64,000 nt of DNA from Chitinilyticum piscinae (lineage in GTDB: Bacteria > Pseudomonadota > Gammaproteobacteria > Burkholderiales > Chitinibacteraceae): assembly GCF_015223195.1 (NCBI RefSeq), contig NZ_JADFUA010000004.1:62001-126000 (forward strand), in the 5' to 3' direction. The position numbers and the translations under genes are program-made. Shown here one piece after another: positions 1 to 10,310 of this stretch (its first letter is position 1; every line of letters starts with the position of its first letter). The notes beneath the pieces are model-generated. The model made no database searches. It was not told the DNA's origin and was given only the letters and a program-made list of their open reading frames with translations.

Positions 1-2460
1 GGCCGTGAGGGCCGGGCAGCGTGCGGCATGCGCCAGAATCAGGAACTGGACGATGAATTCGATATCCACAATGCCGCCGCGCAGATGCTTGACGTCATCG
101 GGGTGCGCCGGATGGGTTTCCAGCATGCGTTCGCGCATCTGCTGCACTTCCTGCCGCAGCGCCTCGGCATCGCGCGGCAGTGAGAGGATTTCGCAGCGGA
201 AGTGCTCGAACCACTGGCCGATCTGTCGGTCGCCAGCGGCAAAACGCGCCCGGCTGATGGCCTGATGTTCCCAGACCCAGGCGGATTTGTGCTGGTATTC
301 GCTGAAGGCTTCCAGGCTCGATACGAGCAGGCCGGATGCGCCATTTGGCCGCAGGCGCAGATCAATGTCGTAGAGCATTCCCGCCGATGTCAGCGAGGTC
401 AGCCAGCTGACAATCCGTTTGGCAAAGCGGGCGTAGATTTCCTGGGCATTCGGATCCGCGTCGTCGAACAGGAAGACGCAATCCAGATCCGAGCCATAAC
501 CCAGCTCCTTGCCGCCTAACTTGCCGTAGCCAATCACCGCGAAGGCCGGCGTTTCGCGGTGGCGCCCGGGCAGCTCGCGCCAGACTTCTTCCAGGGTCAC
601 CGAGAGAATCAGGTCGGCGAGGTCGGAGAGATGGTCGGAGACTTTCTCCAGCGTGAGCATGCCAGCGATGTCCTGTGCCACCAGCCGGAAAATCTGTGCG
701 TGCTGGAAATGGCGCAGGCAATCCATCTTGCCTTCGGTATCGCCGTCGTATTCGCGGATATCCTCGCGCAGCCGTGCGCCCAGTACGGCCCAGTCGGGCT
801 CCTGGTACAGCAGGCGCGCATCCAGCAATTCGTCCAGCAGGATGGGGTGGCGGGTCAGGTATTGGGATACCCAGGAGCTGGCGCTGTAGAGATCGGTCAG
901 CCGGCGCAATGCCTGCGGATGCTCGGCCAACAGTGCCAGATACGATTCCCGCCGGCTCACGCTTTCGATCAGATCCAGCACGCGCAGCAGCGTCACATCC
1001 GGGCTGGGATAGTCGGCGGCAGTGTCGATCAGTGCCGGCAGGATGATGTCCAGCCGCTTGCGGCAGCGCTCGGGCATCTGTTGATAGCGGTTGCTTGAGG
1101 TATAGCTCTGCAGTCGGCGTATTACCTCGGCTGCATTGATATACCCTTTGCTTTCTAGGCGTTCGGCAGCCTGTTCATCCTGCAGGCTCGATAGATCCTG
1201 GCTGCTGTTGCTGCCTTCAACCGGGGACTGGCTGAACACCTGTTCGAACTGCCGCGCGACCTTGTCACGATGGTAGTTGAGCGCCACAAGAAAGCTGTCC
1301 CAGTCCGGGTAGTTCATGCTGCTGGCGATGCGTGCGCGGTCGGCCTCGCCGGACGGCAGCATCTGCGTCTGCGCGTCATCCAGATACATGATCCGGTGCT
1401 CCAGATCGCGCAGGAATACATAGGCGGCATCCAGATCGGCAACGGCTTCTTCCGGCAGGGTTCCCTGCTGGCCAAGTTCGCGCAGGATCACGCGGGTGGC
1501 GCGCTGGCGCAGGGCCTTGCTGCGCCCGCCGCGGATCAGCTGGAACACCTGGCCGATGAATTCGATCTCGCGGATGCCGCCTGGACCGAGCTTGATGTTG
1601 TCGAGCTTGTCGCGGCGCTGTACTTCGCGGCGGATCTGGCTGTGCAGGTCACGCATTGACTGATACGCGCCGTAGTCGAGGTATTTGCGGAACACGAAGG
1701 GCTGCACCAGTTCATCCAGCCCGGCGGCATCGCCGGAGAGGGCGCGTCCCTTGATCCAGGCGTAGCGTTCCCATTCCCGCCCCTGCGTGAGCAAGTAGTT
1801 TTCCAGCGCGGCAAACGAGCACACCAGCGGCCCGGAATCGCCAAAAGGACGCAGGCGCATGTCGACGCGAAACACGAAACCGTCGTCGGTGTTGTCACCG
1901 ATAAGATTGATCAGGCGCTTGCCCTGCAGGGCGAAGAATTCATGATTGCTGATCTTGCGCGGACCGGTTGTTTCTCCGTCTTCCGGGTAGACGAAGATCA
2001 GGTCGATGTCACTGGAGACATTCAGCTCGCGCCCGCCCAGCTTGCCCATGCCGACGACGATCAGTTGCTGGCGAGTACTGCTGTCCTCGCCGATTGGTTC
2101 GCCATGGCGTTCATCGGGCTGGTTGAGCCAGTCCAGGGCTGCGGTGATGGCGACCTCGGCCAGGTCGCTGATGGTGGTCACGGCTTCTGGCAGATCGCTC
2201 AGACGTGCCAGCTCGCGGGCAATCAGTCTGGCCATCACCCGCTGGCGCAGCTGGCGCAAGCGCCGTTTCAGCTCCTCGTCGCTGTAGACCGGCGCCTGCG
2301 CCAGAAACGCCAGCATCTCTTCGCGCGAGAACGGCTGCCCGAACTGCTCCGATGTCAACGCCTGCAGCTCCGGGTAGCGGTAGAACAGGCGTTGCAGGTA
2401 AGTGCTGTGCGCCAGTGCGGGGGCCAGCAGATCAGGCTGGTCGTTATGCATTTCACTCAT
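1..2460 (-). CDS. glnE: Glutamine synthetase adenylyltransferase / deadenylase, C-terminus missing
   Basis: Bifunctional enzyme that adds AMP to, and removes it from, glutamine synthetase in response to PII and glutamine, so it sets ammonia assimilation. The visible 820 residues hold both nucleotidyltransferase modules: GMGKLGGRELN followed by SSDIDLIF near residues 137-156 (deadenylase half), and GYGKLGGKELG followed by SDLDCVF near residue 645 (adenylylase half), each with the paired metal-binding aspartates. The family is usually about 900-950 residues, so roughly 100 residues lie beyond base 1. The start is the ATG at 2458-2460; an in-frame ATG three codons later is possible, and neither has a strong ribosome site. 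Divergent from yhdP with 86 bp between. Confidence 0.95.
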   Translation of the reverse strand, partial: MSEMHNDQPDLLAPALAHSTYLQRLFYRYPELQALTSEQFGQPFSREEMLAFLAQAPVYSDEELKRRLRQLRQRVMARLIARELARLSDLPEAVTTISDLAEVAITAALDWLNQPDERHGEPIGEDSSTRQQLIVVGMGKLGGRELNVSSDIDLIFVYPEDGETTGPRKISNHEFFALQGKRLINLIGDNTDDGFVFRVDMRLRPFGDSGPLVCSFAALENYLLTQGREWERYAWIKGRALSGDAAGLDELVQPFVFRKYLDYGAYQSMRDLHSQIRREVQRRDKLDNIKLGPGGIREIEFIGQVFQLIRGGRSKALRQRATRVILRELGQQGTLPEEAVADLDAAYVFLRDLEHRIMYLDDAQTQMLPSGEADRARIASSMNYPDWDSFLVALNYHRDKVARQFEQVFSQSPVEGSNSSQDLSSLQDEQAAERLESKGYINAAEVIRRLQSYTSSNRYQQMPERCRKRLDIILPALIDTAADYPSPDVTLLRVLDLIESVSRRESYLALLAEHPQALRRLTDLYSASSWVSQYLTRHPILLDELLDARLLYQEPDWAVLGARLREDIREYDGDTEGKMDCLRHFQHAQIFRLVAQDIAGMLTLEKVSDHLSDLADLILSVTLEEVWRELPGRHRETPAFAVIGYGKLGGKELGYGSDLDCVFLFDDADPNAQEIYARFAKRIVSWLTSLTSAGMLYDIDLRLRPNGASGLLVSSLEAFSEYQHKSAWVWEHQAISRARFAAGDRQIGQWFEHFRCEILSLPRDAEALRQEVQQMRERMLETHPAHPDDVKHLRGGIVDIEFIVQFLILAHAARCPALTA

Positions 2461-2546
2461 GGACAGGCCGCTTGCTTGCTAGAATACGGATTCCATAACC
2501 CTAACACAGGCACCGCTGATCTGGCTTGCCTGCACCGGTTCAAGCC

Positions 2547-5500
2547 ATGCCTGATGTTACTGCGCAGCCCCGCGGCGGGCGGCGTATCCTTGAGCGTCTT
2601 TGCACCCTGAGCGCCACTGCGCGCCGCATCGTGGTCGCAGTGCTGATGCTGCTACTGTTGCTGCTGGTGACCCTTGCTGCTCTGTGGCAGTGGTGGGTCA
2701 TTCCATCCGTTGACCGCTACCGCCCCTGGCTGGAATCCTCGATTTCCCGCCAGACCGGCCTGACTGCCCGTATTGGTAGTGTAGCGGCCGGTTGGGATGG
2801 CGTGCGCCCCGAACTATCGATCAACCGTTTTACCCTGCAAGGACGTCAGGGCCAATCGTTGCTTTCGCTGGAACGCATGACGACCAGTCTGTCGTGGTGG
2901 CGACTGTTGCTGGGGCAAGTACGCTTCAGCATGATCGAACTGGATTCGCCGGAGTTGACCCTGGTCCGCACCCGGGCTGGCCATTGGCAGTTGGGCGGCC
3001 GGGATGTTGCTGCCAGCGGCGATGCCGAAGGTGGCAATGAAGTACTCGACTGGCTGCTGCAGCAAGGCGGTGTCAGCATGAGCGGTGGGCGTTTGCGAGT
3101 GATTGACCAGCAGCGGCAACCGGCGCGTGAATTGCTGCTGGAGCGGGTCGATTTTGCCAGCAGCCAGTGGTTTGATTACCGGACCGTCAATCTGGGGATG
3201 AATCTGCCCGCAGGGCTGGGAGGGCGCATGAGCCTTTCCGGACGGGTGCATGGCAGTGATCCGCGCCGCCTCGATGACTGGTCGGGTACGCTGACGATGC
3301 AAATTCCTGATACCGATCTCGTTCGTCTTGGCGAGTGGCTCGCTTTGCTGCGCAGTCAGGAACGTGTGCGAGCCGGCCGTGGGCAGTTGCAACTGGGGAT
3401 GACGTTTGCCGATGCCCGCCTGGAGCAGCTGGACGCCGAGCTGAAGGTCAGTGAGCTGAAGCTGGCCGGCACTCGGGATATTGTCACTTTTCCGCAGGTT
3501 GATGCTTCTTTCAGCTGGCAGGCAACCCGCAAGGGCGAGGTTATCCGCTTCGACGGGCGCCGTATCCGCACCGGCAGCGGCGAGGTTTGCTCCGGCTGCC
3601 GCATCGATTTTTCCCGTACGGATGAATCACGGCGTCTCGAGGCACGCAATGTGACCCTGGACGGATTCAACGAAGTACTGCCGCTGCTGCCACTGACATT
3701 ACCTGCCGAGCTCGCGGGCGGTCGTTTTGCCGGCGATGTGCTGCGCTTGCAGCTGGATTGGCAGGGCGCAGCAGCAGCGGCAAGCAACTGGCAGGCTGAA
3801 CTGGCGTTTCGCCGTCTCGGAGTAGATTTGCCTGCACTTGCAAGCGCATTCTCCGGCCTGGATGGAGAGATCCGGCTTACCCCGGAAAGTGGCGAGCTCA
3901 GCCTGAGCGGGCAGAGCGCAGCCTTGCGCTACCCCGCACAGTTTATCGATCCCCTGCAATTTACTACCCTGAAGCTGGCACTGGACTGGCAGCGCAAGGG
4001 CAAGGGCTGGCAGGTCGCACTCGGCGAGCTGCAACTGGCCAATCAGGATATGGCTGTCGATGCCGCCGGGCGCTACGAATGGCCAGGCCAGGGATTGGGA
4101 CGCGTCATGCTTGACGGGCACATCCCGCGGATGCAGGCCGAGCGTGTCTACCGCTATCTGCCGCGGGTCATCGGTGATGAGACGCTGGACTGGTTGCGTA
4201 GCGCCTTGCGTGCCGGACAGGCCGAGCAGGGGGTAATTCACTGGCATGGCGAAGTGGCCGATTTTCCGCATCGGGATGACCGCAACGGGGTGTTCGAGAT
4301 CAGCGCTCAGGCTCGGGGTGTCACCCTGTCCTATGCCGATGACTGGCCCGCGATCGGCGGCATCGATGGCAAACTCCGGTTTCGCGGCGTCGGAATGGAA
4401 ATTACCGCACCACGTGCGAGCATTTCCGGTGTGGCACTGCAGGATGTGGTGACCCGGATCCCCGATCTGGAATACAGCCAGCATGTGTTGGTGAATGGCA
4501 AGGCTTCCGGTGTGCTGCAGAACTATCTGGCATTCCTCCTGCATAGCCCCTTGCAGGATGTCGGCGGTGGCATTCCGGCGACCCTCAAGGCTGAAGGCCA
4601 GGGCGAGCTGTCCCTGCAGCTGGATATACCGATTGATCGCATCGATGCTACCCAGGTCAAAGGCGGGCTCGTCTTCAGGGCAGAGCGGCTGGATTTCGGG
4701 CCGGAAGTTCCTTTGCTGCAGCAAGCCCAGGGCGAGCTGGAATTCGATGCCAGCCAGTTCAGGATCAAGTCGGCGCGCGCCCAGTTGTTGGGTGGACCGA
4801 TTGCGATCAGTGGCGCCAGTGACAGCAAGGGCGGGATGAATTTTGCCCTGAACGGCGAGGCCCGCAGCGAGCAGGCACTGAAGCGGGAAGGCCTGCCAGC
4901 GCTGCTTGCTGGCGTGTTTGCATATCAGGGCAATCTGCAATTCCGCCCCGGCGGCTATGAACTGCTCCTGATGTCCTCGCTGAAAGGGGTGAGCAGCAAG
5001 CTGCCGGTGCCGTTGCGCAAGAGTGCGGAGACGGAGTTGCCGCTGCGGCTGAAGCTGGGCCGCAATGATGCCGGACGTTCGCTCTCGCTCTCGCTGGGAA
5101 CGCTGTTACAGGCCGATCTCGATGGCCGCACTGCTCAGCCCTGGCGGGGGGTGATCGTTCTAGGTGCCCAGCCGCAACCTCTGCCCAAATCAGGCATCGC
5201 CATTGCCGGGGGCTGGTCGGAACTGGCAGTGCAGGACTGGCTGGAATGGTGGCAGGCTCAGGATTCAGCCGGGAGCAGCACGGCAATTGGGGTGATGCCC
5301 CGTGCTGCCGAACTCAATTTTGGGCGCATCACGGGTTGGGGACAGCAGTTGCAGGATGTAAAACTCGGCTTCTCGGATCTGGGGGCAGGCTGGTTACTGA
5401 AAGTCCAGAGTCGTCAGGCGAGCGGGCAGATTATCTCCGGGGGGGCCGGCAGGCCTTTGCAGGTACGTCTTGAACACCTGCAGTTGCCGCTGCCAGATAA

Positions 5501-6434
5501 CCAGGGTGCGGTGGTGGTTGCCCGAGGCCCGGCTGCCAGCGTGTCTACCGGTGCTGCACGCAGTGACATGGCTGAACGGCTGATCTGGTCCGAAATCGAT
5601 CTGCAGGTGGCCAGACTGATGCTCAAGGATGTAGCGCTGGGGCAGCTGACCCTGGCAGCCCGGGCCATTGGCAATGGCTGGGATTATCGCGAGCTGAGTC
5701 TGCAGAATGCTGATGGGCGTCTGGCCATGAGTGGTCAGTGGTTACCACGCGAACAGGTGCCCCACAGCAAGGCCCGTTTTACCCTGGAAAGCCCCGATCT
5801 GGGCAAGCTGCTGGCCCGGCTGGGCGAGCCGGATGCCTTGCGCCGTGCGCCGGCCAAGTTCTCGGGCGAGCTGAGCTGGACTGGCAGCAGCCCGATTCCG
5901 GATCTGGCATCGCTGGAAGGAAAGCTGCATCTGGATGTCGCATCCGGGCGTTTTGCCAAGGTGGAAACTGGCAGCGCCGCGCGGCTTTTGTCCATCCTGA
6001 GTCTGCAATCGCTGATCCGGCGAGTGCAGCTGGATTTCAACGATGTGGTGGCGGAAGGCATGGAGTTCGACAGCATCAAGGGCGATGCGGGTATCGAGCG
6101 CGGTGTGGTGCGCACTGCTAATCTCCTGATCGATAGTCCGGCCGCCTATGTGCGCTTCAGCGGCGAAGCCAATCTGGTGGCACGCACGCAGAACCTCAAG
6201 GTCAAAATTGTGCCGCGCGTGGGTGATACGGTGGCGATTGCCGCGACGGTGGTGAATCCGATTGCCGGGTTGGCGACGCTGGCGCTGGGCAAAGCCTTTG
6301 ATGATCCTTTCGGCCAGATGATTTCGCAGGATTACACGGTAACCGGCTCGATGGCCGATCCGCAGGTTAAACGCATTCCCCGTCTCGAATTGCCGCGTGC
6401 ACTGGGTGGGCAAGGCAATTCACAGGAACGATAG
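2547..6434 (+). CDS. yhdP: YhdP/TIGR02099-family AsmA-like envelope protein
   Basis: Very large (1295 residues) single-anchor protein. After a short basic N-terminus comes one membrane segment rich in leucine (about residues 30-53, ending WQWWVIP). The rest is an AsmA-like periplasmic body of repeating beta-strand segments, with a typical C-terminal part (TVAIAATVVNPIAGL, then GQMISQDYTVTG). In E. coli YhdP works with TamB and YdbH in moving phospholipid to the outer membrane; the same role here is by family. I chose the ATG at 2547; an upstream TTG at 2526 would add seven residues. The stop lies 4 bp before the next start, so the nitrilase gene is probably co-transcribed. Confidence 0.88.
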   Translation: MPDVTAQPRGGRRILERLCTLSATARRIVVAVLMLLLLLLVTLAALWQWWVIPSVDRYRPWLESSISRQTGLTARIGSVAAGWDGVRPELSINRFTLQGRQGQSLLSLERMTTSLSWWRLLLGQVRFSMIELDSPELTLVRTRAGHWQLGGRDVAASGDAEGGNEVLDWLLQQGGVSMSGGRLRVIDQQRQPARELLLERVDFASSQWFDYRTVNLGMNLPAGLGGRMSLSGRVHGSDPRRLDDWSGTLTMQIPDTDLVRLGEWLALLRSQERVRAGRGQLQLGMTFADARLEQLDAELKVSELKLAGTRDIVTFPQVDASFSWQATRKGEVIRFDGRRIRTGSGEVCSGCRIDFSRTDESRRLEARNVTLDGFNEVLPLLPLTLPAELAGGRFAGDVLRLQLDWQGAAAAASNWQAELAFRRLGVDLPALASAFSGLDGEIRLTPESGELSLSGQSAALRYPAQFIDPLQFTTLKLALDWQRKGKGWQVALGELQLANQDMAVDAAGRYEWPGQGLGRVMLDGHIPRMQAERVYRYLPRVIGDETLDWLRSALRAGQAEQGVIHWHGEVADFPHRDDRNGVFEISAQARGVTLSYADDWPAIGGIDGKLRFRGVGMEITAPRASISGVALQDVVTRIPDLEYSQHVLVNGKASGVLQNYLAFLLHSPLQDVGGGIPATLKAEGQGELSLQLDIPIDRIDATQVKGGLVFRAERLDFGPEVPLLQQAQGELEFDASQFRIKSARAQLLGGPIAISGASDSKGGMNFALNGEARSEQALKREGLPALLAGVFAYQGNLQFRPGGYELLLMSSLKGVSSKLPVPLRKSAETELPLRLKLGRNDAGRSLSLSLGTLLQADLDGRTAQPWRGVIVLGAQPQPLPKSGIAIAGGWSELAVQDWLEWWQAQDSAGSSTAIGVMPRAAELNFGRITGWGQQLQDVKLGFSDLGAGWLLKVQSRQASGQIISGGAGRPLQVRLEHLQLPLPDNQGAVVVARGPAASVSTGAARSDMAERLIWSEIDLQVARLMLKDVALGQLTLAARAIGNGWDYRELSLQNADGRLAMSGQWLPREQVPHSKARFTLESPDLGKLLARLGEPDALRRAPAKFSGELSWTGSSPIPDLASLEGKLHLDVASGRFAKVETGSAARLLSILSLQSLIRRVQLDFNDVVAEGMEFDSIKGDAGIERGVVRTANLLIDSPAAYVRFSGEANLVARTQNLKVKIVPRVGDTVAIAATVVNPIAGLATLALGKAFDDPFGQMISQDYTVTGSMADPQVKRIPRLELPRALGGQGNSQER

Positions 6435-6438
6435 CATC

Positions 6439-7254
6439 ATGGCAGTCAGTCAATTCCGTACGCTCCGCGCCGCGGCCATCCAGATGATTTCCGGTGGCGA
6501 TGTTCCGAGCAATCTCGCCGATGCCGCACGCCTGCTAGAAAAGTCCTGCGCTGCAGGTGCGGAGCTGGCTGTCCTGCCTGAGTATTTCGCCATTCTGGGC
6601 GCACGCGATACCGATAAACTGGCGCATGCGGAACCCTATGGTGAAGGGCCCTTGCAAACTTTCCTGAGTCAGCAGGCTCAAAAGCTGGGTATATGGCTGG
6701 TTGGCGGCACAATTCCGCTTTGCAGCGATATCCCCGGCAAGGTATTTAACAGCACGCTGGTGTATGACCCGCAGGGTAACTGTCAGGCACGTTATGACAA
6801 GGTGCATCTGTTCAACTTTGACAGTGGCAGCGAACGTTTTTGTGAATCGGCCACGATTGCGGCAGGCGCGCGTGCCGTGCTGGTTGATACCCCGTTTGGT
6901 CGCATGGGGCTGGCGATCTGCTATGACTTGCGCTTTCCGGAGCTGTTCCGCCAGGAGCAGGCTGATTTTTGGGTGCTGCCGGCGGCGTTCACTGCCACGA
7001 CCGGACGCGCGCACTGGGAGGTGCTGCTGCGCGCACGCGCCATCGAGAACCAGTGCTTCGTCATCGCCAGCGGACAGGGGGGCAGGCACGCCAGCGGTCG
7101 GGAAACCTTTGGTCACAGCATGCTGATCGATCCTTGGGGGCAGGTGCTGGAGTGTCTGGATACGGGCGCAGGACTGGTGGTGGCTGAGCTTAAAGCCAGT
7201 CAGCTCGAGCGCACCCGTCGCGTGTTGCCTGCGCTTGACCACCGGCGCCTGTAA
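6439..7254 (+). CDS. Nitrilase-superfamily amidase (deaminated glutathione amidase type)
   Basis: 271-residue carbon-nitrogen hydrolase. The Glu-Lys-Cys triad is visible: LPEYF (Glu), YDKVHLF (Lys) and AICYDLRFPEL (Cys). The YDKVHLFNFD and CYDLRFPELFR signatures match the Nit1/YbeM branch, which removes the amide from deaminated glutathione as metabolite repair; that substrate is inferred from similarity. The start is the ATG at 6439, preceded by AGGAAC at 6425-6430 inside the end of yhdP. In many beta- and gammaproteobacteria this gene sits between yhdP and tldD, as here. Confidence 0.88.
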   Translation: MAVSQFRTLRAAAIQMISGGDVPSNLADAARLLEKSCAAGAELAVLPEYFAILGARDTDKLAHAEPYGEGPLQTFLSQQAQKLGIWLVGGTIPLCSDIPGKVFNSTLVYDPQGNCQARYDKVHLFNFDSGSERFCESATIAAGARAVLVDTPFGRMGLAICYDLRFPELFRQEQADFWVLPAAFTATTGRAHWEVLLRARAIENQCFVIASGQGGRHASGRETFGHSMLIDPWGQVLECLDTGAGLVVAELKASQLERTRRVLPALDHRRL

Positions 7255-7314
7255 CATCTGTGGTCTAATGCGTCTTTCTCCCGCTTTATTTTCAGATTGA
7301 ACTCCGGTTTGCCG

Positions 7315-8751
7315 ATGACCCATCTCGAACTTGCCCGCCAGTCCCTGCTGGTTCCGTTTTCTCTTGACGATGCCGCGCTTGACCGTGTGTTTGCCAGCCT
7401 GCTGCAACACGATGTCGATTATGCCGACCTGTATTTCCAGTATTCGCGCAGCGAGGCGTGGAGTCTGGACGAAGGTATCGTCAAATCTGGTTCGTTCAAT
7501 ATCGACCAGGGCGTCGGTGTGCGGGCGGTCTCCGGCGAGAAAACCGCGTTCGCCTATTCCGACGACATCAGCCTGAATGCCTTGCTGCAGGCGGCCGAGG
7601 CCACGCGCGCAATCGCGCGCCAGGGCGGCAGTCGCAGTGCCGGCTTGCGCCGCGGACTGGCCGGGCATGCACTGTACGGCGTGGATGATCCGCTGGCGAG
7701 CCTTGATTCTGCCGCCAAGGTCGCCTTGCTGGAGCGCCTTGAACAGATGGCTCGCAGCCTGGATTCGCGGGTCGTACAGGTCATGGCCAGCATCGCCGGC
7801 GAACACGAACTGATTTACGTTGCTCGCCATGATGGCGTACATGCGGCTGATGTACGCCCGCTGGTGCGCGTGTCGCTGCGCGTGATTCTCGAAGACAGCG
7901 GTCGGCGCGAGCAGGGGAGCAGCGGCGGCGGTGGACGCTTCGATTATGCGTATTTCACCGATGATGTTCTGCTGGATTACGCCAAAAAAGCCGTCGATCA
8001 GGCGCTGCTGAACCTGCAGGCGCGGCCGGCGCCGGCTGGCGAGATGACGGTGGTGCTGGGTGGCGGCTGGCCGGGCATTCTCTTGCACGAAGCCATCGGC
8101 CACGGGCTGGAGGGGGATTTCAATCGCAAGGGTAGCTCGGCATTTAGCGGGCGGATCGGTGAGCGGGTCGCGGCCAAGGGGATTACGGTCGTTGATGACG
8201 GCACGCTGGCCCAGCGGCGCGGCTCGCTGAATATCGACGATGAAGGTAATCCGACCCAGCGCACCGTGCTGATCGAGGATGGCATTCTCAAGGGGTATCT
8301 GCAGGACAGCCTCAATGCCCGCCTGATGAATACCGTTAGCACCGGCAATGGCCGGCGCGAATCGTATGCGCACCTACCGATGCCGCGCATGACCAATACC
8401 CTGATGCTGGCCGGCGAGCACGATCCGCAGGAAATCATCGCGTCAATAGATCGCGGCCTCTACGCGGTGAATTTCGGCGGCGGCCAGGTCGATATCACCA
8501 GTGGCAAGTTTGTATTTGATGCCGCCGAAGCCTGGTGGGTCGAGGGGGGCAAGCTGCAGTATCCGGTGAAGGGCGCAACCCTGATCGGCAACGGGCCGGA
8601 TGTGCTCACGCGCGTGTCGATGATCGGCAACGACCTGCAGCTCGACCCTGGCGTGGGAACGTGCGGCAAGGATGGCCAGAGCGTGCCGGTAGGGGTCGGA
8701 CAGCCCACACTGCGTGTCGATGGGGGCTTGACCGTTGGTGGCACGGGCTGA
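7315..8751 (+). CDS. tldD: Metalloprotease TldD
   Basis: 478 residues, the usual TldD length. TldD forms a heterodimer with TldE/PmbA that cleaves unfolded peptides, matures some ribosomally made peptides (microcin B17, CcdA turnover in E. coli) and uses an HExxxH zinc site, seen here as [11 protein letters not shown] near residue 260. The glycine-rich C-terminal half ([52 protein letters not shown] in pieces) is typical. The ATG at 7315 is used; an in-frame TTG lies 18 bp upstream. The partner gene pmbA is not in this window. Confidence 0.94.
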   Translation: MTHLELARQSLLVPFSLDDAALDRVFASLLQHDVDYADLYFQYSRSEAWSLDEGIVKSGSFNIDQGVGVRAVSGEKTAFAYSDDISLNALLQAAEATRAIARQGGSRSAGLRRGLAGHALYGVDDPLASLDSAAKVALLERLEQMARSLDSRVVQVMASIAGEHELIYVARHDGVHAADVRPLVRVSLRVILEDSGRREQGSSGGGGRFDYAYFTDDVLLDYAKKAVDQALLNLQARPAPAGEMTVVLGGGWPGILLHEAIGHGLEGDFNRKGSSAFSGRIGERVAAKGITVVDDGTLAQRRGSLNIDDEGNPTQRTVLIEDGILKGYLQDSLNARLMNTVSTGNGRRESYAHLPMPRMTNTLMLAGEHDPQEIIASIDRGLYAVNFGGGQVDITSGKFVFDAAEAWWVEGGKLQYPVKGATLIGNGPDVLTRVSMIGNDLQLDPGVGTCGKDGQSVPVGVGQPTLRVDGGLTVGGTG

Positions 8752-8861
8752 CACAGCTTGTCATCTTTTTTTCGGGGGCACTTGCAACTTTTTCCCGCCG
8801 CCGGCATCTTAAGTCCTGAGGCGGGCTATTGATCCGCCGTTTATCTCAAGGAGAAGCTTTC

Positions 8862-9539
8862 ATGCAATTCAATCCTGCGACCTACGCCAGCCAGTCCATG
8901 GCCGTAGACCGCAACCGCGTGTTGCGCAATACCTATGCCCTGCTGGCTCTGACGATGATCCCCACAGCCATCGGTGCCGTGATCGGCATGAGCATGAATT
9001 TCCATTTGTCCGGCTGGGTTGGCATGCTGGTGTTCTTTGCCGTGGCGTTCGGCAGTTTTTGGGCGATTGAAAAGACCAAGCACAGCGCGATGGGTGTCGT
9101 ACTGTTGCTGGCCTTCACCGGATTTATGGGCCTCTGGCTGTCGCAGATTCTGCAGGTTGCACTGCGCTTCAGCAATGGTGCGCAGTTGATCGGTACGGCC
9201 GCTGTCGGCACTTCGGCAATCTTTTTCACACTGGCGACCATCGCCACCGTGACCAAGAAGGATTTCAGCTTCCTTAGCAAATTCCTGTTCATTGGCTTGG
9301 TAATGGTGATTCTGGCTGCCGTTGCTAATATCTTCTTCGCCATTCCGGCGCTGTCGCTGGCGATCTCCGCTGCTTGTGTGCTGATCTTCTCGCTGTACAT
9401 CCTGTACGACGTGAGCAATATCGTGAATGGCGGCGAAACCAACTACATTAGTGCGACGCTGAGCCTTTATCTTGATATCTACAACCTCTTTACCAGCCTT
9501 CTGCATCTGCTGATGGCGTTTACTGGCGATCGCGATTGA
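8862..9539 (+). CDS. Bax inhibitor-1/YccA-family integral membrane protein
   Basis: 225 residues with about seven hydrophobic helices and the family ending LYLDIYNLFTSLLHLL. Members include E. coli YccA, which modulates FtsH proteolysis, and YbhL; a calcium-leak activity is known for a Bacillus relative. Which applies here is not shown by sequence. A strong ribosome site AAGGAGA (8848-8854) fixes the ATG at 8862. The gene stands alone, followed at once by a long perfect terminator hairpin. Confidence 0.88.
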   Translation: MQFNPATYASQSMAVDRNRVLRNTYALLALTMIPTAIGAVIGMSMNFHLSGWVGMLVFFAVAFGSFWAIEKTKHSAMGVVLLLAFTGFMGLWLSQILQVALRFSNGAQLIGTAAVGTSAIFFTLATIATVTKKDFSFLSKFLFIGLVMVILAAVANIFFAIPALSLAISAACVLIFSLYILYDVSNIVNGGETNYISATLSLYLDIYNLFTSLLHLLMAFTGDRD

Positions 9540-9550
9540 TTGACGCGCCT

Positions 9551-9588
9551 GCAACAAAAAACCCGCCAGCAGGCGGGTTTTTTGTTGC
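9551..9588. terminator. Bidirectional rho-independent terminator
   Basis: Perfect 17-bp arms GCAACAAAAAACCCGCC and its complement around the loop AGCA, with A and T tracts on both sides. It can end transcription of the Bax-inhibitor-like gene from the left and of recR from the right. Confidence 0.93.
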
Positions 9589-9643
9589 AGGCCTTTCCTG
9601 GAAGGCAGGATGGCCGGCTCACTACTGGCCGATATAGAGCGAT

Positions 9644-10243
9644 CTAGGGCTTATCCCGGCGCTCGATCACGGCCTGTGCCAGGGTGGCCGGATCAGCATG
9701 CTCCAGTTCTCCACCAACCGGCAGACCGCGGGCAATGCGGCTCACTTTCAACCCCCGCGCCCGCAGTAGTTCGCTGAGGTAATACGCCGTGGCTTCGCCC
9801 TCGGTGGTGAAGTTGGTTGCGAGAATGACTTCTTCGATTTCACCGTCCAGTGCGCGGCTGATTAGCGGTCGCAGTGCGATGTCGTTGACACCGACGCCGT
9901 CCAGCGGGCTTAGCCGCCCCATCAGGACGAAATAGCGCCCTTCAAAGGCGCGCGTGGCTTCGATGGCCCACAGATCGGTCGGCATTTCTACCACGCACAG
10001 CTGGCTGTGATTGCGTTGCTCATCCTGGCAGATTTCGCAGACGTCAGTTTCGGCAAAGGTATTGCACAGCCGGCAGTGCTGCAGACGCCCCTGCGCATCG
10101 ATGATGGCCTGGGCTAGCTGCACCGCACCGGCCGGATCGCGCTGAACCAGATGAAAGGCCATGCGCTGTGCCGATTTGGGCCCCACCCCGGGCAGGACTT
10201 TTAGCGCGTTGATCAGGGCCTGCAGGGAAGGGGGGGTCGACAT
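9644..10243 (-). CDS. recR: Recombination mediator RecR
   Basis: 199 residues, standard length. RecR works with RecF and RecO to load RecA on single-stranded gaps. The N-terminal helix-hairpin-helix ([16 protein letters not shown]), the C4 zinc finger (CRLCNTF...CEICQDE) and the Toprim region ([30 protein letters not shown]) are all present. The start at 10243 gives the conserved beginning. recR is often next to dnaX-ybaB; here those genes lie about 34 kb away. Confidence 0.96.
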   Translation of the reverse strand: MSTPPSLQALINALKVLPGVGPKSAQRMAFHLVQRDPAGAVQLAQAIIDAQGRLQHCRLCNTFAETDVCEICQDEQRNHSQLCVVEMPTDLWAIEATRAFEGRYFVLMGRLSPLDGVGVNDIALRPLISRALDGEIEEVILATNFTTEGEATAYYLSELLRARGLKVSRIARGLPVGGELEHADPATLAQAVIERRDKP

Positions 10244-10310
10244 AATGGTGGGGTATCCGGCTGCAGGCTATCGTATAAATGACCTGCAGCCTTGTTGGTT
10301 GGGGGGTATA

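Noticed and set aside
6535-8373. 612-codon minus-strand open frame across the nitrilase gene and tldD
   Set aside because: Covers two genes with clear catalytic motifs on the plus strand; no own signals.
10257-10295. Inverted repeat GGCTGCAGG / CCTGCAGCC between recR and apbC
   Set aside because: Loop of about 15 bases and no T tract in either direction; not a convincing terminator or operator.
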